Assembly (NCBI GenBank): GCA_037039925.1
Contig: JAXRKP010000641.1
Location: forward strand, 132,501 to 196,500
Origin: Doris montereyensis
Lineage: Eukaryota > Mollusca > Gastropoda > Nudibranchia > Dorididae
Reading direction: 5' to 3'
Length of the DNA: 64,000 nucleotides
The notes under the pieces: generated by a model
The model's database searches: none
What the model was told of the DNA's origin: nothing
What the model saw: only the letters and a program-made list of their open reading frames with translations
Shown here: positions 39,007 to 64,000 of the stretch, piece by piece
Layout: every line of letters starts with the position of its first letter
Numbering within the stretch: the stretch's first letter is position 1
Program-made: the position numbers and the translations under genes

Positions 39007-39920
39007 GATCAGGAAAACCCGAAAATTTCCATTCCTGTAGAGTCGAGTAAATCTGTGTATTTCACAATGTCTACACATTAAAGTGTTTCACATCTTAAGG
39101 GTGAAACTGTGGAGAAGAATGAAACGCTTGTATTATCAGAATCAACCATGGTTAAACCGTTTAAATTTAACTCAGTGGTCGATAGCCAATATAACCACCT
39201 GAATCACGTGACTTAGGAGAAACATTACAGAAGTGATGCATAGACCCCATTTTTTGTTTATATGATCTGGCATGAGTGCTGAGTACATGTACCTTGAAAT
39301 TTGACAATCCAAGCGTGTGGTCTATTCTAGAAGTGATGGTATATTTATTTGTATACACTTGTAATTATAATATATGTTTGAAACCTATGAAAATTGCGAA
39401 CATCATGAATTCTTGCGTGTTTATTAGTTTTGACATCCTAAAAGAGCAGGTAAGAAAAGATAACAATTGAAGCTACCAGAAGAAACCCTTTGTTACAAAT
39501 ATAAACAATATTGATTCCTCATGTAATAAATTGGATGATGCGATTATATGATTTGTCTTATTGGCTTCTCTTCTTGTCATTTTTGCATACACGTATTATA
39601 TAGTGTTTGTCGTGGATTTTTAGTCCAACGTATTGATATTTCTTTGTACTTGCTATAGCGTTTTGTTTCTCTGCGCTGTCAGTTAAAAATGATAAGTTGA
39701 CTGAGCGTCATTGCCTCTTTCTGGCAAATGCGTAGATCATCTTCTTCACTATTTCCTATCAATATCATTTTCATCAACACCAGCAGAGAATGGGGGTCAC
39801 TGTCAATGGGATTTGAAAATGTTCCTTCAAAAGAGAATACTTGATGGTTGATAATATCTCTCCGGGTTAGTTTGCTGAGTGCATAATAATATTGATTGCA
39901 TGACTATCAAATTTGCCTTC

Positions 39921-40535
39921 TTAAGCTGTCTTCATCAAACTATGAACATCATCTTGGAAATACAACAAAACATATCTACCTTGGCTTGTCTCCTGAAGGT
40001 TTGGAAGTTGTTGAAAAAGCCTTTTTTTCCAACGGGTGGTATGTCTTATCTGGGTTATTTTTTCCATATTCTTTAAACGCTCATTGTACATTTCCCGGAC
40101 GTGTCGCAAGTTTGTAAATTCCTGGATTGTCCTCCAAGCGCCCTCCTCTGAAACGAGACAAGTTCTCAGAACAGTAGTATTTTTCGCCATGTGTAAATTT
40201 TGCCAGTAGCTTTATGTCTTTTGTTTTCTCTGCAATCATTTTAACTTTTTCGCTTACCTCTAAAGTTATGACAGAATGCAGTTCATTTCTATCATTTTGC
40301 TCCTTTTCATAGACATGTTTTTTTGCCCTATTAGTTTCTATTGCTGAAAATCTAACGCTTGATGTAGAGAAGGCGCACGTCTACGTGTTTGTGCTTCATG
40401 GCCAGTTTTGTCAGAATGAAGAAATGTGTCAGAGGAGGAGCTTTCAGATACTTTTTTCATCAACCATGGAAGTTTGATGTTGAATCTTGCACAATATGAT
40501 TTGTGCCACATGGCAGCATGCTCCTTAGGGCTGAT
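39921..40535 (-). pseudogene. degenerate coding cluster, probable mobile-element gene of unknown family
   Basis: On the minus strand one frame holds EHAAMWHKSYCARFNIKLPW and DKTGHEAQTRRRAPS. After a frame change at about 40340 another holds AIETNRAKKHVYEKEQ, NELHSVITLEVSEKVKMIAE and DIKLLAKF. Cys/His spacing followed by a helical LLAKF segment resembles repeated hypothetical proteins of marine invertebrates, which I cannot name safely. Later parts (NPGIYKLATRPGNVQ) continue in further frames. Not a host gene that I recognise. Confidence 0.4.
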
Positions 40536-41270
40536 GCAAGATCATCTCCTTCATCCATTGATGAAATGGCTAAGGTTAACTCATATTCCGTCGTGGCAAA
40601 TCAATTCGTGTAAGATCATTTTTAAGGTTTTGTACCCTTGAACTTTGGAAGCGTTTTGTTTTGGCAGGATATTCTAAGTTTTCATGTGTATCGGTCTGGC
40701 ATATAATACATTTAGGACATTCAAGAGTTTTAGAAAAATCCTCTTAGACATTATCGATGAGATGTAAAGATCAGTTCAAAACAATCTCAAAAAATGAGAT
40801 TCAACACAAGAACACAGAATGAATGTTTTCACTGAATTTAGATATATCAAAGGTCATGTCCGATACATCATCAATGTATATCAGTTTAACCAACAACAAA
40901 CAGAACCTGTATATTATAATACAGCAACCGTTTGACTATGTTGTCGTTATTAACAATTTCCTGGAGAAACAGAACAAATTTGAGTGAACACCGTTTTGAA
41001 CGCTGACACACATTTCCACACACATGCAAGGGGGACACATCAAAGGCGGCTGACGTTGATAGTTAGGCTGAAAATATAGGCGGCTGACGTTGATAGGCCA
41101 AAAATATAGTAAGTCCGTCCAACTGTTGTCTTCAAAATGAAGACGGTTGATGGATGCAAACGCATGGGTATACTGCGCCCGCCCTTTTACGCCTTCATTT
41201 TTTTAAAAATAAGCTCGTAACACACTATTCATCGTTGAAAGCAACTCACTTAGTCACTCTATTTGACACA

Positions 41271-41408
41271 ATGGCGCTTTCAAGAAAAAGCAAGTTAGCT
41301 TTGATGCTGTATTCACAAAGAAGAAGGCGCACCAAACGGCGTTTAATGTCAATTCACCCCATCAACAAGTTAAGGAATGTGTGTGGTGAATATCACTATC
41401 TAATCTAA
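41271..41408 (+). pseudogene. Harbinger transposase N-terminal fragment
   Basis: 45 residues starting MALSRKSKLALMLYSQRRRR, then IHPINKLRNVCGEYHYLI. This is the start of a HARBI1-like transposase (basic run, then HP.N..R...GEYH.L). It stops where the family would go on, so it is truncated. Its stop overlaps that of the opposite MADF ORF. Confidence 0.6.
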
Positions 41409-41593
41409 TGCCGATGTTGCGACAGTACTCGATCAAATTTAAGGAGTAGTTTCAAATGGAACCTTCTACATTCATTCAATCTCTTACTCTTATCTCTGTT
41501 GCTGTAATTTCTCTCCCCTCTGTCATACAAGGTCGGTCTCGATTCAACTGCATTAATTAGTGCCTCCTCTTTTTGTGATGGAAAGACAGCCAT
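41405..41593 (-). pseudogene. MADF-like DNA-binding ORF of a Harbinger element
   Basis: 62 residues with EEALINAVESRPTLYDRGER and NYSNRDKSKRL, the first helices of a MADF (Myb/SANT-like) domain. PIF/Harbinger elements carry such a second ORF that helps the transposase bind DNA (family knowledge). The C-terminal half of the domain is missing. Confidence 0.6.
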
Positions 41594-43376
41594 TATTTTT
41601 TTTAGGAATTGAATTGAATAATCTGTAATAAATGCTGTGCACATGAGATAAATCACAACGGTTGTACTACACATTATATTATAATATCTGCTTCATCACT
41701 GTGTCAGACACAATCTTCCCGCCACTGCTTCCGTCGCGGTGGGAGAATTAATACAAAATTATCTTATAATTATAATTGAAAAAACTGAATTCGGCTCGTA
41801 TATTGCCTAGAATTTGAGTCGCTAATTTCAAATTTGAAATCAGATTTTTGATCCGATCAACCATTAAAAAGATATTGGACCAGATACATCTCCCTGCTAG
41901 ACTCAGTGACGTCACTGACATCCGGTGAGACAGTGAGCGATCGCTCATCACGTCCGTCCAGCAAGTTGAAATGCAGCACGTTCCACTTCACTTTGACGAA
42001 CCATGAACAGTTGCTGCAAGTCGGGTGCAATATAATATAGACCGTCCTTCAACACTCATATTTCATTTGTAATTTTGGCCTGCGTGACTTCTTTCCTTCA
42101 TTTGCCTCCTTCAAACCGAGATTAGTATATTTTCGGCTTACGAGCGATCGTCATCGCTCACCGGATGTCAGTGACGTCACTGAGTCTAGCGGGAGTGTTG
42201 AAGGACGGTCTATGTTATATTGCACCCGACTTGCAGCAACTGTTCATGGTTCGTCAAAGTGAAGTGGAACGTGCTGCATTTCAACTTGCTGGACGGACGT
42301 GATGAGCGATCGCTCACTGTCTCACCGGATGTCAGTGACGTCACTGAGTCTAGCAGGGAGATGTATCTGGTCCAATATCTTTGACTAGATGAATAGTGTG
42401 TTATGAGCTTATTAAAAAAAATGAAGGCGGAAAATGGTGGGCGCAGTATACCCATGCGTTTGCATCCGTCAACCGTCTTCATTTTAAAGACAACAGTTGG
42501 AAGGACTTACTATATTTTTGGCAATACTAAGCTCGGTTTGAAGGAGGCAAATGAAGGAAAGAAGTAACGCAGGCCAAAATTACAAATGAAATAGTGTTGA
42601 CTTGAAGGACACACAATGGTTGGGGTTGCGTAGTGCGATAAGAAAAAAAGTAAGTTGTATTGCTTTGGGACTGACACGACACTGACACTGCACTTGCCTC
42701 TGCGCTTGCCGTTGGTGGAAGAAAGAAAGTGGATGTAAATCTAGATCTAGACTTTCATTTCAACAGACAGGAATATGCATCCGATTAAATGACTAATTTT
42801 AACCAAAAAATGTTTTTTCTCCTTACCTTATTTAATGTTGTGTTTCTTCTACGCCCAGATCGCCAGATGAGATGAGCATATATTTATTTATTTTTTAGTA
42901 GCTGAATTCAAATATGCAATCAAATTTTAGTTTTACGGATAACAAGTCCCTACACTGCTAATGTTATGTTCAGTCAAAATTTCTCTGGGGACGGAGATTG
43001 GAAGGTGGGGGAGGAAGGTGTACGTCACCATTTCCGGTTTTCCATCATCTCGATACGGGCGTCTGTGTGTATTTGTGTCTGTGTGCGTGAATGTCTGTAT
43101 ACTGTAAGTAGTGTAAGTTTGTGCGCACTGGTGACATGACAAAATAAAGACGGTTGAAATAGTTGTGACAGAGAACCAATGCGGTGTGTTCTGTATTTTA
43201 AATATGCCATAAAAATTTTATCAACATTTTCAGATGGCTCTCTTAGTCTTAATCGGCATTTGTCAGCGTGGTTTTACATCACATTTTGTTTGTCTTTCAC
43301 CTGTGTGAGTTTCATGCTTTTAACACAATGTGCACAATCGGTGTGTTTTTTGCTCCAACTGATTCCACTAATTGTA

Positions 43377-43860
43377 CTTTTGGCAATTGCCGACGCAAAC
43401 GCCAAATTCATTGTGGTGGATGTAGGGGCATATGGCAGTTCCAGTGATGGCATTTTTCAAGATTTGGTGATCGGTATTTTATTGAGAACAGGCAAGTTGA
43501 AGCTAACATTGCCAAAACGGCTTCAAGGAACTGATGATATTGAACAGCCGTATGTTTTTATTGGAGACCTAAGTATTTCCACTTCTACAAAATCTGATGA
43601 GGCCCTTTCCTCGACGTAGTCTCACTGATGACAAAATAATCTTTAAATCATAGACTAAGCAGGAACGTCTATGCATAATGTTGAGCGCATTTGGCATAAT
43701 GTCCAGCATGTGCAGACTTCTGAACAAGGAGCCGCAGAGAATTACAATGTGGTCAACAGCGGTTTATCATGGGTTCAGAATGATACTCCAGCTACAGCAC
43801 AACATTTGGGAAGATTCACCGAAGAATCAGTTCGTTGTGAGTTAGTATTGAGGACGTCCT
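43377..43860 (+). pseudogene. PIF/Harbinger transposase DDE-core remnant
   Basis: Frame one reads AIADANAKFIVVDVGAYGSS, SDGIFQD and QPYVFIGD, the DDE_Tnp_4 core with its VDVG and GD blocks. The next frame carries NLMRPFPRRSLTDDKIIF, then after a stop AFGIMSSMCRLL, the usual ENAFG region. At least one frame break and one stop: decayed. Possibly the missing core of the element at 41.1 kb. Confidence 0.75.
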
Positions 43861-44154
43861 GATGAGAGAGATACTTTCTCTATCACCCACAGGAAGCTTG
43901 AGTTGGCAACATGAAATTCGATCTTAAATATTGTCTTACGTATATATGTATCTTTATGTGTGCTTGTTCTCAAGTATGTAAGCCTAATTAGGCGTGTATG
44001 CACATACATGCTGGTCAAAAGGGTAATAATGAAGGTTTCACCTAATTTGTATGCACATAGATACTGGTAAAAAAGATAATGATTTCACCTTTTGCTTTTT
44101 GTGGGATTTTTTGTAGTGTCTATAAATTGGGCTGGTGATCCTACGAATTAATGA

Positions 44155-44330
44155 AAACAAAGAGAGGAAAGAGAGAGAGTGAGAGAGAGAGAGACAGACA
44201 GAGAAAGAGAGACAGAGAGGAAGGGAAGAGAGATATAGAGAAAGAGCGATATAGAAAGATGGAGGGAGACAGGAGGAGAGATAGAGAGAAAGAAATATAG
44301 AAAGATGGGAGAGATTGAGAGAGAGAGAAC
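44155..44330. repeat. degenerate GA-rich microsatellite
   Basis: Purine-rich GAGA/GATA mixture, an aged version of the pure GA arrays elsewhere; downstream of the helicase poly(A) signal. Confidence 0.85.
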
Positions 44331-44753
44331 AAACTCAGGAGCAAAGTGATTGGAAAAGAAAATATTATAGTTTGTTTAAATTGATGAATTATTATAGGGC
44401 CTAAAAATAAAAAAATAAAATAAATTTAAAATGTATTTAACTTCAGTTTCAATTCTAATGTTTTCCCATGCCTTTAATAATATTAACATGTGCTTTGTCA
44501 TAAATTGCGGGCCTGGCCTATACAGCAAGTATTAATTTTTCATCATCCATTTTATTTTTCAGCAAGAAATACAATATATATTGAAAATGATCGAGAGATA
44601 TGATATTCTATAGCTATGCAGTTCGTTTTGATTTTATTTCCGTTAAAGAAGTGTGTAGCATCACATTCACAACTCAATTAACCTTTTCACACGACATTAA
44701 TGACAGTAAACTCAGAATCATCAAAATACAGAAGTAATATATGAAGGCAATGC

Positions 44754-44759
44754 TTTATT
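44754..44759 (-). terminator. candidate poly(A) signal for the DDX5/17 gene
   Basis: TTTATT on the plus strand is AATAAA on the gene strand, about 820 bp beyond the stop. This would give a 3' UTR of about 0.8 kb. Confidence 0.4.
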
Positions 44760-45575
44760 CTTCTCAAACAAGTGCAAATGCAAGGCAAAATGTAAATAAA
44801 AAGTCCTGATTCTTTTTCGTTACTTAAGGGCTTAAATAGCAAGATTTTAGTTCACCTGAACATACTTCTCAAGCTTGACAATTTTTGAAGAATATAACAG
44901 ATGATGTAAATGCTTGCGCATACCCTGACTTAAAAGGGAGGAAAACTTGACCACAAGCACCATTTGTCTTGCGAATGGCTTAAGTATAATAATTGGAATC
45001 GCCTGTTAAATGCACCCAACTTTTCTACAGTGATGATGCTCACTTTAAAAAAAGGTGGAAAATTACCCCCCTCACCCACAGAGGGGACAACGACCCTCAA
45101 CAAGTGTGAAGTATGGTAAAATTTGATTGCCTCTCATGAGCACTTGACATGTATCTATTTTTAAATGCAGCCTCCATGCAAAACTGTTAGTTAACCATTC
45201 CAAAAAGTTGCCTGCACTGTGATGTATTTGCAGACAACAATGTAAAGTTGGATGGACAATATTTCCCCTCTTTAAGTGCCTCAGCTAAACACAACAGTCA
45301 GGAAATCAATAACCGGCAATGTAACAAAAGACAACATTAAAAGTGGTGGAAACTATCAAGAATGGAGGGTACAACGTGTGCTGTCTACATTTACAACAAA
45401 TAACTTAAAGAATCAACGACGCTTGTTCTTACCAAGAGCACCCCAAAGGAACTGATGAAAACAAAATGAATGATTCTTTTCTTGGTCCATGAGTAAAAAA
45501 ATATGGGCAGTAACAATGCAAGCACAATTCAGCCTAATGGTAAGAATAAATAAGTGACTTCTAATGGAAATGACA

Positions 45576-62549
<16,974 letters not shown>

Positions 62550-62717
62550 ACTTTCAATTTGTGTGAACGTTGATTTGGAAATTAGTAAAATTACGATTAC
62601 TTTAAAAAAACTACACAGGAGAGATATTTAATTTAAATGATCAGGCCAGGAACAAATTCGATCGACTACCTAGCTAGTTTCACTCCACGTGCCGGCGCCT
62701 TCAGTTCTATTGCAGAT

Positions 62718-62727
62718 TGCGCATGCG
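62718..62727. promoter_or_regulatory. NRF-1-type palindrome TGCGCATGCG
   Basis: This core sits about 170 bp upstream of the helicase ATG and matches the GCGCATGCGC NRF-1 consensus, a common feature of housekeeping promoters. A CACGTG E-box is at 62686-62691. Placement supports a promoter here; function is inferred. Confidence 0.5.
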
Positions 62728-62729
62728 TA

Positions 62730-64000
62730 AAGCGTACTAATATATGAATTGATTACAAAACCATTTTAACACAAATCGTTGATATTATAAGATATCTCAA
62801 AGATAAATATATGGTTTTAAATCAGTTTATATCTATAAATTTATATGATTATTCTGTAAACTGTTATTTTTGAGAAATCTATGAGACCGTTAATGATTAT
62901 CAAATTTCGAACTACATTTTATCGTATTATACGTCATGGTCTTAATTTAGCACAAATGACGTCATGATCATATTGTGTTTGAACGGACGTAGGCGGGTAG
63001 GGTGCGTTTACCTTCGGTGTGTAAGTGTGTGTGAGAATAGTGAGATACCTTTACAGTGTGTCTAGAGAGAAATGCCTACAAATTACATGCCTCCTCCATT
63101 TACGTCATGCCTGAGTACCAAAATATGGCCTTATTTACCGAACGAAGGAGTTGTATGGAAAAGAGAAGAAAAGGATTAAAATTTGTAAGCCAAACGAATA
63201 AAATATATAAGTTTTGCCAGTTTTCAATCACGCATGCCAATGCGTTATTACTTTGGACAATGAGCCGAAGTGCCCCAAACCATTCTCTTCTTGTTTTTCA
63301 ATTTGACCTACATTGGCTTCTCATTACGTAGTGAAAATGATCAGTTCTTGAGGACACATACGCAAAATGTCCCCCTCTAAAAAAAGACTCACTCCCACCG
63401 AAGAGAACCTTCGACTCCCACCGTTCGCTTAGTGTTCCATCGCATCACGTGATACCGCTTACAGGCTTTACTCCAACTACTAGATCTAGTTCTAGATCTC
63501 TATCTACAAGAACCAGCTCAGTAGCTCTGTAGGTTTTTACAGCGCCTTCAATAAATTTGTATTATTTTAATTGTAGAATTATGATATGAAAATGTATTCG
63601 ATATAGGTGATTAAATTGTTGATCTGTCAGGGAGGACACTGTCCTGTATACTGTATGGTAAATCCACCACTGGTACCCTCCAAGGAACTGTCTTCTTAAT
63701 ACATGTGATATCAAGCAAGGTGTCAAAGACCTCTCATCAGGTACCGAATTAAGGGAAGGTGGCTATGGTATGACCTAAATCTATGTATTACTGTTATTGT
63801 ACTTTTTTTGAACATCAGTGTGTTCATATGGTTGAAATAAAATACTTTAAACCTTAAAAGATAATTTTTTTATATTTCTCTAGCGCGTGGCGACATTAAC
63901 AAAATGCCGAGTCAGCGATATGGACAATGCTATTTTATCCAGATAGATCTCAAAAATTATATAAGTTGGAGGTCTAATATTTAACATAGGCACTCCTGTG
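62730..64000. other. upstream flank of the helicase gene, no gene recognised
   Basis: Contains the CRE and several CTAGATCTAG-like motifs. The ORF 63056-63331 has no recognised motif and AT-biased composition; I do not call it a gene. Confidence 0.4.
62957..62964. promoter_or_regulatory. CRE palindrome TGACGTCA
   Basis: Perfect 8-bp CREB/ATF site about 410 bp upstream of the helicase ATG, flanked by a second ACGTCA half site near 62932. Regulatory role is inferred from position only. Confidence 0.35.

Larger units (their letters stand above)
33326..39900. other. UBE2O 3' flank and intergenic DNA
   Basis: About 6.5 kb with no recognisable host gene. It has poly-T/poly-G runs, the microsatellite at 38.9 kb and a doubtful exon-like stretch at 34416-34528. 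Confidence 0.5.
41097..42603. mobile_element. composite PIF/Harbinger-related foldback cluster
   Basis: A right arm (42190-42523) is the reverse complement of two left pieces (41097-41238 and 41868-42056) at roughly 95% by eye. The 630 bp separating the left pieces carry transposase-like and MADF-like ORFs. A separate pair of about 66-bp inverted repeats (about 42059-42131 and 42530-42601; GTAATTTTGGCCTGCGT, TTCAAACCGAG) bounds the right half like a MITE. So at least two related units, one with ORFs and one deleted, lie tail to tail. Confidence 0.7.

Noticed and set aside
63056..63331. Possible divergent gene next to the helicase promoter
   Set aside because: 91 codons, no motif or homologue recognised and no splice or coding signature; left uncalled.

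Overview
The window is eukaryotic nuclear DNA, AT-rich and intron-rich, with large GA/CT microsatellites, tRNA-derived SINEs and several DNA-transposon remnants. Two conserved animal genes with GT-AG (and one GC-AG) introns can be assembled exon by exon. Gene content, repeat style and the many GAGA/CAGA arrays suggest a mollusc, probably a gastropod; that lineage call is an inference and the least certain part.

Layout. 1-8.7 kb: no host gene; a 73-bp tandem array, a very long GA/CAGA microsatellite, inverted repeats and a PIF/Harbinger transposase scrap. 8.7-33.3 kb (+): a 19-exon UBE2O gene (giant E2/E3 hybrid ubiquitin ligase) with its E2 catalytic cysteine in the block [11 protein letters not shown]. 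Its introns hold SINEs, microsatellites, a retrotransposon scrap, a 50-bp minisatellite and a Tigger-like MITE. 33.3-45.5 kb: no recognisable host gene; a degenerate ORF cluster of unknown mobile type, a composite PIF/Harbinger foldback cluster with transposase N-terminus and MADF ORFs, and a DDE transposase-core fragment. 45.6-62.5 kb (-): a 13-exon DDX5/DDX17 (p68/p72) DEAD-box RNA helicase, convergent with UBE2O, with all helicase motifs intact, a GC-AG intron, a hAT-like remnant in intron 9 and a 1.5-kb putative hAT-type element swollen with microsatellite in intron 1. 62.5-64 kb: the helicase promoter side, with an NRF-1-type palindrome and a CRE, then nothing recognised.

The two host genes do not form a pathway that the sequence demonstrates: one acts in protein ubiquitination, the other in RNA processing and transcription.

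Main caution: the UBE2O reading frame is broken about a dozen times, while its splice sites, catalytic residues and domain blocks are intact. Most breaks would be cured by one (sometimes two) missing bases in a short homopolymer, usually A. The helicase has one such break. This looks more like consensus base-dropping than gene death, but only reads or transcripts can decide. I found no convincing undescribed biological system; the best candidates for novelty are the composite mobile elements and an unassigned degenerate ORF cluster at 39.9-40.6 kb.
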